Source: GCA-003244245 sp963823755
GTDB lineage: Bacteria; Actinomycetota; Actinomycetes; Mycobacteriales; Pseudonocardiaceae
Reading direction: 5' to 3'
NCBI GenBank assembly: GCA_963823755.1
Contig: CAWGMP010000017.1
Location: forward strand, 558,001-622,000
DNA length: 64,000 bases
Shown here: piece after piece, positions 34,176 to 44,634 of the stretch
How the letters are laid out: each line of letters opens with the position of its first letter
Position numbering within the stretch: position 1 is the first letter of the stretch
Program-made: the position numbers and the translations under genes
Notes under the pieces: generated by a model
Databases searched by the model: none
Told to the model about the DNA's origin: nothing
What the model saw: only the letters and a program-made list of their open reading frames with translations

Positions 34176-34754
34176 ACTGCCCGAATACTAAACGAGATCA
34201 GCTCCCAGACAGCCGGGTGGCAGGTTGGCCTACTGTCGCCTGCCGGCGTCATGGAGAAACGGCCACCCCGACAAGATCGCCGGGCCGGAGACGGCAAACT
34301 ACCCCCTGCTGGTCCGCATCGCCGAGGGCCTGGACATCCCCCGGGTGTTCGTCGCCCAGCAACCCCAACCGGGTGAAGCCGGTCGCCGAGCTGTACCGAC
34401 GGTTGATCGGGGGCACAGCAGACGCCATCGCCTCCCCGGGGTAGCGCGTCGTGGTGGCCGCTGACATGAGCGTCGTGCTCGATCCGCTCCCGCTGGGAAT
34501 CCGCCCCCGCACCGGCCAGTGCGGGGTGAGACGGTGAGGCACCAGCGCCCCGCCAAGGCGCATGCCCCACCCCTCACAACGGTCTTGCCTTGGTCCTGGC
34601 CTGCGGCGAGGCGGACAACCCGCGGCGAACCTCATCTCTTTCGGGAACTAGCCGATTCCGGAAAGGCCACGTCACGACCCGTCCTTCAACCGATTCCGGC
34701 GGTCTGTGACTGCCGAATCAGTTGACCAATCCAGTCGAAATTTGGCAAATCCAG
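34176..34754. other. degenerate region with an Xre-regulator scrap
   Basis: NYPLLVRIAEGLDIPRVFVA (about 34300-34360, plus strand) looks like the end of an Xre helix-turn-helix (xYxVLxRIAEGLxIPRxxM). Nothing flanking it is coherent. Confidence 0.4.
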
Positions 34755-34783
34755 TTGACATCCGGACGAGTCGGGTTTATTCT
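34755..34783 (+). promoter_or_regulatory. strong candidate promoter
   Basis: TTGACA (34755-34760), a 17-base spacer, and TATTCT (34778-34783) are close to the actinobacterial housekeeping consensus. They sit about 155 bases upstream of the next gene. Confidence 0.6.
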
Positions 34784-34939
34784 CGTCGATATGGGGCGCA
34801 CGACGCGAGAACGAGCGATCGGTCGAATGCGCACACCCAGTTAGTGCGGCGAACACAGGCTGTTGTGCAGATGCCGGCGGTGTGCCCTGACACCGTCTGG
34901 CCTGCGGTGGACAATAGGAAAAGGGATGTGGGTTGAGTC

Positions 34940-36091
34940 ATGACGGATACTGTTCCGACTGAGCCCACCCTTGAGCAGACGCGCGGTTTCCGATGGGGGC
35001 AGGTACCGTCGGTGCAAGGCCTGCGTCTGGCCGCGAGACCTGAGCCGGATCTGGGAGCCATCGCGAGCTTCACTGGAACATTCAAAGGCACCGGCTTCAA
35101 TATCATTTTTAGACCACAGGATTTCGCTGTCACACCGACACCGTTACCAAATCCGGCTCACGGGCCCGACGACAATATCCTCGAGCTGAACTTGATCGAG
35201 GAGATTCTGTCATTCTCGCCAGCGCTCGGGTCGATCCCTAATCGCGGCATGGTCCAGGGCGACGTGTTCCTCAACGGCATTCCGTACCTGCAGACCATCA
35301 ACGACGTCAGCGATCCCGCCCAACCTGTCGGGATCCATTTCGAGCCAGGTGTCTGGTTGAGTGTTCCGCCAACAACTGCGCCAGCCGAGGGCGCCACGCT
35401 CGTACGCATGGCGTCTATTCCGCATGGCACAACCATCGAAGCGCAGGGAACTTCGTTCACGGTCGCCGGAGGCCCGGTCATTGAGCCCGTGGACATCACA
35501 CCCTTCCCGATCGGCAACCCGGGCGGGCCGATCAGGTTCCCAAGTCAGGACGTGAACGATACGGGCACGTTCCGGGTGCCACAGGATCTGACGAGCTTCA
35601 TCGCTGCCGGCACGATCACGCAGGCCATTCTGGACAATCCCAATCTCATCATAAAGAACCGCGCCGATGCGCAGAACATCACCTCCACGACGGTCATCGT
35701 GATCAACACCAATCCCGACGACCCGCTTTTCGGCGGCGGGACCGACAACATCGCGTTCCTGCTGGGCGACAAGACCGCGACGGCGCCGAACGCCAACGCG
35801 ATTCAGATGACTGCGATATTCTGGATCGAGACCGTCTCGGAGCAGATCACGGTGCCAGCCTGCAGCCCAGACCAACCGGTGATCGTCCAGGGCAACGCGA
35901 GCGCGGGTAACCCTGTTGCGAGCTTCGCGATCAGTCCAGCAACGGAGATCACCGCAGATACCCAGATTGACGTCACGTACACGCAGATCCAGTACACACA
36001 AACGGTCTTCCTGAACTTCAACGGCCTGACGTGGCCGCACGTCTCAGTGGCGACACTGGTACCGAACGACCCTATCCCGATAACACTGTAG
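34940..36091 (+). CDS. heme-binding-protein-like conserved protein
   Basis: The 383-residue protein begins MTDTVPTEPTLEQTRGFRWG. It contains FTGTFKGTGFNIIFRPQDFA, NPAHGPDDNILELNLIEEIL, GIHFEPGVWLSVPPTTAP and GGGTDNIAFLLGD. I recognise these blocks from a conserved family that databases label heme-binding protein, but I see no canonical CxxCH or clear axial-ligand motif, so the label is weak. It has no signal peptide. Codon use is less GC-rich than its neighbours, suggesting transfer. A good promoter precedes it and no operon partners are present. Confidence 0.65.
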   Translation: MTDTVPTEPTLEQTRGFRWGQVPSVQGLRLAARPEPDLGAIASFTGTFKGTGFNIIFRPQDFAVTPTPLPNPAHGPDDNILELNLIEEILSFSPALGSIPNRGMVQGDVFLNGIPYLQTINDVSDPAQPVGIHFEPGVWLSVPPTTAPAEGATLVRMASIPHGTTIEAQGTSFTVAGGPVIEPVDITPFPIGNPGGPIRFPSQDVNDTGTFRVPQDLTSFIAAGTITQAILDNPNLIIKNRADAQNITSTTVIVINTNPDDPLFGGGTDNIAFLLGDKTATAPNANAIQMTAIFWIETVSEQITVPACSPDQPVIVQGNASAGNPVASFAISPATEITADTQIDVTYTQIQYTQTVFLNFNGLTWPHVSVATLVPNDPIPITL

Positions 36092-37255
36092 GCCTTCAGT
36101 TGAGCGGCCCCCGGAATCGGTGCTGCGCTGGGCTCGTGAGCGACCAATGCAGCACCGACCCATCGAGCCGCGTACGGTGTCGGAAACGAGCTGCTGGTTA
36201 CGCTGATGCTGACACCCGACGCGACCTTACGAGTTGTCTATCTGAGTAATCGCTGCGCGGCTCGCGCGCGTCACGCCAAAGTTCCCAGGTCCTTCGTGTC
36301 TTCTGCTTTGTCTGCCGACGTAGGTGGCGGAGCTATTTGCCACCGGTTCGACGAGGCGGACCGTATCGATCCGGGTTCGATGAGCAGCGGCTTCAACCTA
36401 TAGACACGGGATGACGTCAGTAGCGTCCCATTGTCGCGGCTTGCGTATTGGCTCTGCACCGCCGGGACGAGTCGGGGCCGACCGGGTCGCCGCCAGGACC
36501 CCGGCAAAGTCGTCACGTGATCTTGTAGGTGATGAGTGGTCGGAGGGTGTCGGGGCGTGGTGGCGTAGACCGGCGGCGATGTCGGTGGCGCCGGATAGGC
36601 ATAGCGCGGTGATGGCGAGGTTGCCTGCGCGGCCATGATCTGCGGTCCGTGCCCGGTTCGGATGGCGGAGCGGTCCTCGTCGAAGGTGACGTCGCGGACC
36701 TCCACGGGTCCGACCCTGTGGTGATCCGTTGTTTTTTCGGCTGCCGTACTAGTCGGGATGAGTTACCGTCGATACCTAGATGTACGTATTGACAGTGACT
36801 CTCTGTTGCTGCTGTCGGGCCGTCTCACGTCGTAGTGTCGGTATGGGTGAATTCTTCAGGTCAGTATAGAAGTTCGCATGTTTTTGACTATGATGAAGTG
36901 TATCAGTTGACCACTATCGGGCAGTAATGATCCCCGGCTGTATACCCATACCGTCTCGTCGTTGAAAGTATCCGGGCGCTCACAACGTCACGAGCACGCC
37001 AGAAATTCCAGTATTTGCGACTGATCGACTCGGATGGCGATTCTTCTCCATCGCACACCTAAGTAATGATCGCAATCGATTTTTGCTGTTACGCCACGCG
37101 GTCTCTCCTGTCTCCGGGCCGCCTGATGGAATTTATCCCAGTGGTTTCTGAAGCAGGAAAGAGGGCCAAAAAGAGGGCGCCTGCATCATTAACAGTGGCG
37201 ACTAGCTGTTCTGCAACGAAGCTAACTTACCGTCGCACAACCAGGGAGAATCTCC
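36092..37255. other. long non-coding, AT-rich stretch
   Basis: There is no credible gene. From about 36730 the composition falls far below the window average. This may be a recently acquired segment or a large regulatory region for the lectin gene. A GGGAG lies just before that gene's ATG. Confidence 0.5.
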
Positions 37256-37777
37256 ATGCCGAATTCGCAGGGAAACACATTTATCATCTCGGTGGACAGC
37301 GGAGTAAATACCGTCTATATGGACCCGGACGGTCAGGTGGACCAGGCGCCACAGCTAGTTCAAGTGTGGCATGAAGACCCACTCAAGGATAACCGGAAGG
37401 ATTTGGCCAAGGTATTGCAGTGGTGGATCTACTTTAACGGCGACGACGACACTTACACCATCCGCCTCAACCCGTCTCAACAGAACGCGCTGTCATACAA
37501 AGACAATGCCGGAAATTACGACGGGCGCTTGTGGATACTCAAACACGACCCCGCCAGCAAGAGTCAACGCTGGCTCATCACACCTATAGCCAGCACCGTG
37601 GGCAACGCCTATGTTATCAGCTCGGCCGAAAACCCCAATTACGGCATAATCCGTGAGGTCGACGTCACTACCGATTGTTACGTCAACGTTCAACGCATGT
37701 GGGGCGGCCATACTCCGATTTTCTCCTGGTACATCACACCCACCCCTTCTGACTTGGTGCAATTCTCGGCCGGATGA
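37256..37777 (+). CDS. ricin-type beta-trefoil lectin-like protein
   Basis: The 173-residue protein lacks a signal peptide. Repeats of about 45 residues with TFIISVDSGVNTVYMDPDG, YTIRLNPSQQNALSYKDNAG, and SQRWLITPI then NAYVISSAENPNYGIIREVD match the RICIN domain pattern (Q/R-x-W and the hydrophobic triad). It probably binds carbohydrate or protein. ATG follows AGGGAGAATCTCC. AT-rich flanks and a strong terminator make it an isolated cassette. Confidence 0.65.
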   Translation: MPNSQGNTFIISVDSGVNTVYMDPDGQVDQAPQLVQVWHEDPLKDNRKDLAKVLQWWIYFNGDDDTYTIRLNPSQQNALSYKDNAGNYDGRLWILKHDPASKSQRWLITPIASTVGNAYVISSAENPNYGIIREVDVTTDCYVNVQRMWGGHTPIFSWYITPTPSDLVQFSAG

Positions 37778-37807
37778 GCATAATTCCCACGAATCCGCCT
37801 GACGAAG

Positions 37808-37841
37808 GGCCCCGCACCGCCCGGTAGGCCGGTGCGGGGCC
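37808..37841 (+). terminator. 12-bp stem terminator after the lectin gene
   Basis: GGCCCCGCACCG (37808-37819) pairs perfectly with CGGTGCGGGGCC (37830-37841), followed by ACTTTACC. Confidence 0.85.
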
Positions 37842-38043
37842 ACTTTACCAGCGTTATCACAAGGCATGGAGGCGCAGTTGTCCGGACTTGGCTTGATCCT
37901 CAACTGCGTCACCCTCTGGAAACCCGCTACCTGGACGCCGCGCTGAACCAGCTGCGCGCCCAGGACTACCCGGTACGAAGACGTCGCCCGGCTGTCCCCG
38001 TTCGCTTACGCCCACCTCAACGTGACCGGCACCTACTCGGGGC

Positions 38044-38210
38044 GTCGTGAAGGTTGCTGCCAGGAGCCGCAATCGGGTGGTATATCGCCTGATCAACGCA
38101 GTGCTGATGCAGCGCTGCGGTACTCCTGACCGAGCCAGCGCCGCAAACGATCAGCATTGTGACCAGGAGCAACAACCGCGTTGGCGGCTCCTGGCAGCAA
38201 CCTTCACGAC
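38044..38210. mobile_element. MITE family A, copy 1 (167 bp)
   Basis: Perfect 27-bp terminal inverted repeats (38044-38070 and 38184-38210) begin GTCGTGAAGGTTGCTGCCAG. The symmetry extends outward by GGGG/CCCC. There is no coding capacity. A closely related copy lies inverted at 45.5 kb and a more distant one at 54.9 kb. Confidence 0.8.
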
Positions 38211-38818
38211 ACCCCCACATGCTAGACCGCGACAACTTCCTCCTGCCCGACATCGTGCGCAACGGCCAGCTCCGACCACTGCGCACACCAGCGACCTGGT
38301 AGCCCACACCTCACGCACCGGCGCTGACCCCGTTCACAGCCGCCACCATCCGCCGAACCTGCTCATGCGACACACCCGCGAACGAGGCGATCCGTCGTAA
38401 CCCTCACCCCTACCCACCCCTCACCCCGAGCGGAGACCATCGCCGACGTCAACGCCGCCGAGGTCACTTCATCCACCATCACCCGCAGCTCCGCCAACAT
38501 CCGAAGCCGGACAGCGGGAGCCACATCCACCACCTCGCCGCAAAACTGGCGCGCCGCTCGCCCGGTTCTCAGGGGGCTTAGCAGCGATGCACCCCGCCTA
38601 CCCGGCGGAGCTGCGTTGCGGATGCCAGTTGATCATCTAGTGCGTCCACTGTCGACCTCGGCCGCCACCACCGCTGACACCCCCAAGATCTCCCGGGCTC
38701 CACGGTTTGCCCCGCCCTCCTCCATCGCCCTTTCAGAGCAGTCGATTACTCAAAGTCACCAACTCTTCACAATTACCTTTTATTGAGATTAGTTCTTATT
38801 CAGATGTATCTTCGCCGT
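38211..38818. other. non-coding stretch before the MarR gene
   Basis: No gene is recognised. The last ~60 bases before the MarR start are AT-rich (TTATTGAGATTAGTTCTTATT) and are the likely promoter/operator region. Confidence 0.45.
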
Positions 38819-39280
38819 ATGACAAGCCTTGATTCGACTGTGCTGGGCGATGAGCTGATGGCGACCGTGGCCGCGTTGCGGCGCCTGGTGCGCCGGCGGC
38901 TGCGAGCGGTGGTGCCCGGACCACCGTTGCGAGGCGCGCAGCTGGAGCTGATGCGGGTGATCGAGCAGCAGCCGGGTATCGGGATCGCGGCTGCTGGGCG
39001 TGTCCTGGTCCTGGCGGCCAACACGGTGAGCACGTTGGTAGACCAGCTCATCGACCTGGGGATGCTGGTACGGGATACCGATCCGAACGATCGCCGCGCT
39101 GCGCGGTTGTGGTTGACCGAGGCCGCGACGCAGCGATTGGCGGCGGGGCGTCAGGCCCGCGCGGAGCTCATGGCGGGGGTCGTGACAGGGCTTTCCGTCG
39201 CCGAGCGCGAAGCGCTTGCCCAGGCACTGCCTGCGTTGCGCGCACTGCTGGCCGCTCTCGACCCGGGGGACGGACGGTGA
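38819..39280 (+). CDS. MarR-family regulator 1
   Basis: The 153-residue winged-helix protein has helices LMATVAALRRLVRRRLRAVV, recognition helix VLAANTVSTLVDQLIDLGML and the wing DTDPNDRRAARLWLTE. It probably represses the downstream drrAB-like genes, with which it overlaps as GTGA. ATG 38819 is chosen because the region before it looks like promoter. A clear paralogue is encoded convergently at the other end of the transporter pair. Confidence 0.85.
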   Translation: MTSLDSTVLGDELMATVAALRRLVRRRLRAVVPGPPLRGAQLELMRVIEQQPGIGIAAAGRVLVLAANTVSTLVDQLIDLGMLVRDTDPNDRRAARLWLTEAATQRLAAGRQARAELMAGVVTGLSVAEREALAQALPALRALLAALDPGDGR

Positions 39281-40086
39281 CTGCTCCGCTTGCCGTGCGA
39301 GGTAGCGGGATCCGGCACTGTTTCGGTGACACGGTCGCGGTCGACGGGGTTGACCTCGACGTCGCCGCCGGGACGGTGTTCGGCCTGCTGGGGCCCAACG
39401 GCGCCGGTAAGACCACCACGATCCGCATGATCACGACGTTGTTGCCGGTCGCGGCCGGGACAATCGAGGTCTTCGGGGTGGACGTGGCCCGGCACAAGCT
39501 CGCCGTGCGGCGATTGATCGGATACGTGCCGCAGCAGCTCTCCGCCGACGGGGCGCTCAGCGGCCGGGAGAACGTGGCGCTGTTCGCGCGCCTGTTCGAT
39601 GTCCCGCGGGCTCAGCGGCGGCGGATCGTGGACGCCGCGTTGGAGTCCGTCGACTTGACCGATGTCGCCCACCGCACCGCGAGCACCTACTCCGGCGGCA
39701 TGATCCGCCGGCTTGAACTAGCCCAGGCCCTGGTCAACGCGCCACAGTTGCTGATGCTGGACGAGCCCACCATCGGACTGGACCCGATCGGCCGGGCCGG
39801 CGTGTGGGAACGGATCGTCGACGTCCGCGCCAACACCGGGATGACCGTCCTGGTAACCACCCACTACATGGACGAAGCCGACCAGCACTGCGACCAGATA
39901 GCCCTGATGCACCGGGGCCAGATCCGCGCCATGGGCACACCAACCGAGCTCAAGGCCCACGTCGGCCCACACGCCACCCTCGACGACGTGTTCCGCGCCG
40001 TCACCGGCGACGAATTAGGCAGCAGCCCCGGAGAAAGGATGCGCGATGTCCGAGCAACTCGCCGTACCGCTCATCGACTGGGATAG
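39277..40086 (+). CDS. DrrA-type ABC transporter ATPase
   Basis: The ~269-residue protein starts at GTG overlapping the MarR stop. Motifs are Walker A LLGPNGAGKTTTIR, Q-loop IGYVPQQLSAD, signature YSGGMIRRLELAQ, Walker B LLMLDEPTIGLDP and H-loop LVTTHYMDEA. This is the daunorubicin-resistance DrrA subfamily of drug/lipid exporters. The last ~15 residues overlap the permease gene by 41 bases, so the two are tightly coupled. Confidence 0.92.
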   Translation: MTAPLAVRGSGIRHCFGDTVAVDGVDLDVAAGTVFGLLGPNGAGKTTTIRMITTLLPVAAGTIEVFGVDVARHKLAVRRLIGYVPQQLSADGALSGRENVALFARLFDVPRAQRRRIVDAALESVDLTDVAHRTASTYSGGMIRRLELAQALVNAPQLLMLDEPTIGLDPIGRAGVWERIVDVRANTGMTVLVTTHYMDEADQHCDQIALMHRGQIRAMGTPTELKAHVGPHATLDDVFRAVTGDELGSSPGERMRDVRATRRTAHRLG

Positions 40087-40867
40087 ACCGACCCCGATCG
40101 GCCTTCCCCGCCTGGTGCTGTCCCGGATCGCCACCATGTGCCTGGTCGAGGTGCAAAAACTCCGTCACGACCGCACCGAACTGATCACCCGCGCGATCCA
40201 GCCCGCACTATGGCTGCTGGTCTTCGGTGAAACCTTCACCCGGCTACGGGCCATCCCCACCGGCAACGTCCCTTACCTCGACTATCTCGCACCCGGGATC
40301 CTCGCCCAATCCGCGTTGTTCATCGCGATCTTCTACGGCATCCAGATCATCTGGGAACGCGACGCCGGAGTGCTGACCAAGCTGCTGGTCACCCCCACCC
40401 CCCGAATCGCCCTGGTCACCGGCAAGGCCTTCGCCGCCTCGGTACGCGCGCTGGTCCAAGCCGTGGTGGTCCTCATCATCGCCGCCCTGCTCGGCGTGGC
40501 ACTGACCGATAACCCCCTCAAACTCCTGGCGATGGCAGCAATAGTCATCCTCGGCTCAAGCTTCTTCTGCTGCCTATCCATCACCATCGCCGGGTTGGTA
40601 CTCACGCACGACCGGCTCATGGGCATCGGACAAGCCATCACCATGCCCTTGTTCTTCGGCTCCAGCGCCCTCTACCCGGTGAACCTCATGCCCGGCTGGT
40701 TACAGGTGTTCAACCACATCAACCCACTCGGATACGAGGTCGACGCGCTCAGAGGGCTGCTCATCGGTACGCCCGCGCAACTCGGTCTGGACTTCGCCGT
40801 CCTGATCCTGGCCTCCGCAGTCATGATCAGTATCGCTTCCGCCCTGCTCGGCAGGCTGGCCCGCTGA
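40046..40867 (+). CDS. DrrB-type ABC-2 permease
   Basis: The 273-residue protein has six predicted membrane helices: an ABC-2 N-terminal helix (ALWLLVFGETFTRL), a YLDYLAPGILAQSALF core, and the conserved MPLFFGSSALYPVNLMPGWL near helix 5, characteristic of DrrB-like exporters. It pairs with the overlapping ATPase to export a hydrophobic compound. It is the last gene of the operon. Confidence 0.9.
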   Translation: MSEQLAVPLIDWDRPTPIGLPRLVLSRIATMCLVEVQKLRHDRTELITRAIQPALWLLVFGETFTRLRAIPTGNVPYLDYLAPGILAQSALFIAIFYGIQIIWERDAGVLTKLLVTPTPRIALVTGKAFAASVRALVQAVVVLIIAALLGVALTDNPLKLLAMAAIVILGSSFFCCLSITIAGLVLTHDRLMGIGQAITMPLFFGSSALYPVNLMPGWLQVFNHINPLGYEVDALRGLLIGTPAQLGLDFAVLILASAVMISIASALLGRLAR

Positions 40868-40894
40868 TCGTGAGCACGCCCGCCTGGCCGGTAG

Positions 40895-41422
40895 TCATCG
40901 CCCCTGCTCCCCGTCGAGAGCGGCCAGCAACGCGCGTAGCGCAGGAAGTGCCTGGGTGAGGGCCTGACGATCGGCACCGGAGAGCCCTGCCACACCATCT
41001 GCGAGGAGGTCGATGCGGTCCTGGCGGCAGGCTGCTAATCGTTGCGTAGCCGTCTCGGTCAGCCACAAGCGGGCAGCGCGACGATCATCGGGTGCGGTCT
41101 GGCGCACCAGCATCCCGATGTCGATGAGCTGGTTGACCAGGGTACTCACTGAGTTGGCCGCCAGGTGCAGGGCACGTCCGGCTGGCGCGATCCCGATGCC
41201 CGGCTGCTTTTTGATAACCTGCAGTAGCTCCACATGCGCGCCTCGTAAGGGAGGCTCGGACTCTGCCGAGGACAGCCTCCGGCGCACCAGACGTCGCAGC
41301 GCGACCATGATCGTCATCAGCTCCTCGGCCAACCCAGTCTGATCGGCCAGCACAGTCTGATCAGGGCTCGTCACAGAACGACGATAGCTCTTACTAGGAG
41401 TATCACTCGGGTCCCTTGTCAC
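40895..41422 (-). CDS. MarR-family regulator 2 (paralogue)
   Basis: The 175-residue protein aligns with regulator 1 along its length (VALRRLVRRRL, IKKQPGIGIAPAGRALHLAA, NSVSTLVNQLIDIGMLV, DDRRAARLWLTE, LPALRALLAALD). It is encoded convergently, 28 bases after the permease. The N-terminal ~20 residues before SPDQTVLAD may be untranslated; GTG 41422 is the outermost start. Duplicated regulators flanking one exporter could give two-ligand control. Confidence 0.85.
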   Translation of the reverse strand: MTRDPSDTPSKSYRRSVTSPDQTVLADQTGLAEELMTIMVALRRLVRRRLSSAESEPPLRGAHVELLQVIKKQPGIGIAPAGRALHLAANSVSTLVNQLIDIGMLVRQTAPDDRRAARLWLTETATQRLAACRQDRIDLLADGVAGLSGADRQALTQALPALRALLAALDGEQGR

Positions 41423-41586
41423 CCATCGTAAAGTAGCTCCGGGTAATAACTTCTGCTCGAACCGCGTAACGGATCCCCCTGGCAGGGGTCAGCGTTGCCC
41501 ACGGTGACGTAGCTGTTTGTCATCACTTCACTTCTGTTCGCCCCGCAGTCAGCGCTGCGCGTCGGCCCGCCAGCAAACGTTCGGGG

Positions 41587-43027
41587 TCAGGGACCGCCGC
41601 TGAGCCGTCGAGTTGCGGCTCGGAGTACGAGGACGTAGACCCCGAGTGCCACGGCTGCACCGAGCGCGAGGAACGTAAGGTCGCCGAGCCGGCCGTTGGC
41701 GTTGATCTGTTCAGTCCACCGCAGCGCGGCGGCCAAGGGCACGATGGCGAGGGTGGCGACCAGCGCCGCAGCCAGCGGCCGAGGTTCGAGAAACCGTTCG
41801 GGCCGGATCACCCGCCGCAGCCGGGTTAACACCATCCCGGCGGCGGCAAGCTCACCGGCCAGGTTCGCCACTACCAGCCAGATCAGCCGGGAGCCGTCGG
41901 CGGGCAAGAGCAGGCTCACCGCCGCGGCGATCACGATCACGCCGAAGGCCACCTCGCTCGCCCGGCGCGGGCTGCGATCGTCCAGCCGAGCGAACAGTGC
42001 CTGGCGGCCGATGTCGTGCATCCCAGTGACCAACTGGGCCACCGCCGCCACTGCCATGCAGGTGGTGAGCGGGCCGATCAAGGCGGCGTGTCGCAACTGG
42101 CCCGCGGCCAGCAGGTTTGCCGCCGGCCTCGAGTTCACCCCGAGCAGGACCAGCAGCGGCAGGCTGCCGATCAGGGCGTAGGACAGGCCCTGCCGCCATT
42201 GCGAGCCGAATATGGCGCCATCGTCGCGATGGGCGGCGTGGGCCAGACCGGGAAGCACTGCCATCGACACCGCCCGGGCGCTGACGAAAGACAGGGAGAA
42301 AAAGATGGTGTGGGTCAGCTGCACCACGAACACGCCACCGCGGACCGTGCTGGCCAGGGAGAGCAGTACATACAGTGCCGCAGCCGGCCAGGCTGCCACG
42401 CCGATTGACCGCACCAGCCGGCGGGCGACCGAGCGGACCTCGGGGTCATGCCGCCAGCGCATCGAGGGCCAGGTCAACAGGCCCACCCGTGCGGTACCGG
42501 CGAGTTGGAGTGCGGCGTGCAGCGCGACGGCCGCCGTGCTGCCGCCCCCGAGCACGATCACCAGCTCGACCGGCACGTGCTCGACGTCCAGGCCGGTCCC
42601 GTAGTACCAACCGGCCAGGATCACCGTCGAGATCAGGATGACGTTCTCCACCGCCGGGGCGCCCGCCGCCAACGCGAAACGCCCCTTGGCCTGCTGCGCG
42701 GCGGTACCCAGGTGCACCAGGGAATACAGCACGACCTGGGATGCCACCAACAGCACCACCAGTGTGGTGAGCCACACCCCCCGCGCCCTGGTAGCGGGAT
42801 CGGGGATCCCGAAATTCAGCGTCCACGCCACCACCGGGGACAGGATCATCAGCAACGCGCTCACCACCACCGCGATCGTGAGCAACCAGCCACTTACCCC
42901 GCCGAAGACCTCACGGGCCCGCGCTTCGCCACCAGCACCGACCGCACGGACCACGGTGGGCACCAGCACCATCGCCAGCACCGGCCCGGCGATCAAAGTG
43001 AACACCAGATGAGGAAGCAGGTAGCTG
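41587..43027 (-). pseudogene. murJ: MurJ/MviN-type lipid flippase, 3' part
   Basis: About 480 residues with many membrane helices begin at SYLLPHLVFTLIAGPVLAMV and end TRRLSGGP. LAHAAHRDDGAIFGSQWRQG and similar loops fit the MATE-like MurJ superfamily. There is no start of its own: the upstream part lies beyond an IS110 insertion at 44635-44800. Either the gene is dead or a truncated flippase is made from an internal start. It is probably an additional, non-essential MurJ. Confidence 0.8.
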
Positions 43028-44634
43028 ACCCGAAAATCACAGTCGGGGACGGGCAGGGGTGGGACCCGGCGCAGCGTAGCTGTGTCGGGTTAGGGGTGAA
43101 GCTGTGGTGCTGGGGTGAGACGGTGGGTGGGGGTGGGGTGGGTGAGTGGGGTGGTGCTGGTTAGGCGGCGGGGATGGGGTCGAAGCGGACGGTGAATCCC
43201 AGGGCGTTGGCTTGGCGGACGATGCGGCGCATGGCGCGTTGGGGGTCGCGGCGGGTGAAGTAGTCTGCGCCCAGGTCGTGGTAGTCGACGTCGTGGGTGA
43301 GCATGTGCCACACCGCGGTCAGGATCGAATGTTCTACGGCGACGATGGCTTTCTTCTTCCCTAACCGGGGGACGAGTCGGTGGTAGCGGGCCCCGAGATA
43401 GGTCTTGTCTTTCGTCCGGGACGCGGCCATCGCGGCAGTACCCAACGCGCCACCCAGCCACCGGTTGCCGTGGCGGGTCTTCCCGGACTTGCGTTTCCCG
43501 GCGGATTCGTGGTGCCCGGGGCACACCCCGGCCCAGGAGGCCAGATGCCCCGCGGTGCGAAACCGGCTCATGTCACCTCCGGTCTCGGCGATGATCACCT
43601 CAGCGGTGGTCTGGCCTACCCCGGGGATGGTGGCCAGCTGCTGCAGCTGGCGGGCAAAAGGGCGCATCTCCTCCTCGATCCGCGTCGAGAAGCTCCAGGA
43701 TCGCCGCGGAGAGCTGGTCGATACGCGCCAGGTGCAACCGACACAAAAACGCGTGGTGCTCACCGAAGTTCCCGGTCAACGCCTCCACCAACGCAGGGAT
43801 CTTGGACCGCATCCTCGCCTTGGCCATCTCGGCCAGCACATGCACGTCACGTTCACCTTCGATCAACGCGGTCAACATCGCCCGCCCAGACACCCCGAGG
43901 ATGTCAGTGGCCACCGACGAGAGTTTGATCCCGGCGTCCTCCAACTCCTTCTCCAACCGCTGGGCCTCCCGGGTCCGCTCCGCCGCCAGCGTGGCCCGGT
44001 ACCGGGTCAGATCCCGCAGCCACCGGATCGGCTCCGGCGGCACAAACGACGCCTTGAGCAGGCCACACTCACCCATCTGACACAACCACGCAGCATCCGA
44101 CACATCCGTCTTCCGCCCGGGGAGACCCTTGACGTGCGCGGCGTTGACCAGGATCACGTTCAGGCAATCCTCCAGCAGGTAGAACGCACCCCGCCAATAA
44201 TCCCCCGTGGCTTCCATCACCACCAACGTCACCTTCTGCTCGACCAACCAGTCCCGCAGCTCCAACAACGAGTTGGTGGTCGTGGCGAACGTCCGGATCT
44301 CCTGGTGACGGGACCGCTTCCCACTCGGGTTCGGGGTCCGCACACACGCCTTGAGATCCTTCTTCCCGATGTCCAACCCAGCACACCGCTCATGCAACAG
44401 CTCCACACAAACCTCCCCAGACGAACCGATGGGCCTCACACGCCCGTCCGGAGGGACCACAGGGCTTAAGAGTCTGACCCGCGTGCTCACGGCAACAATC
44501 GACAGTTCCTGTCGGTGACCCCAGCGCCATACTGGTCTACGAGCTCACAAGGCATCACAGATACATCGGCGTCCCGGACGGGCGCGACCCCATTTTCCCG
44601 CCTCCACAGCGGCCCCACGCAGCGGGGCCCGGAT
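43028..44634. mobile_element. IS110-family element inserted in murJ
   Basis: About 1.6 kb separates the two halves of murJ. It contains one frameshifted IS110 transposase and non-coding ends of roughly 130 and 215 bases without inverted repeats, as usual for IS110. The boundaries are inferred from where MurJ similarity stops and could be off by tens of bases. Confidence 0.75.
43161..44413 (-). pseudogene. IS110-family transposase, frameshifted
   Basis: The N-terminal DEDD domain has ERCAGLDIGKKDLKACV, MEATGDYWRGAFYLLE and GRKTDVSDAAWLCQM. The C-terminal transposase-20 domain reads IPGVGQTTAEVIIAETGGDM, HLASWAGVCPG and GKTRHGNRWLGGAL. One extra base near 43690 (LELLDADRGG versus the expected LELLD-IEEEMRPF) splits them into two frames. 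Without frameshifting the element is not mobile. Confidence 0.88.

Noticed and set aside
34217..34464. New small regulator gene
   Set aside because: Only ~20 residues resemble the end of an Xre domain; no start and no recognition helix.
41696..42604. Plus-strand frames opposite murJ
   Set aside because: Shadow frames of the membrane-protein gene; no motifs.
43405..44469. 354-codon plus-strand frame opposite the IS110 transposase
   Set aside because: Antisense to well-supported DEDD and transposase-20 motifs.
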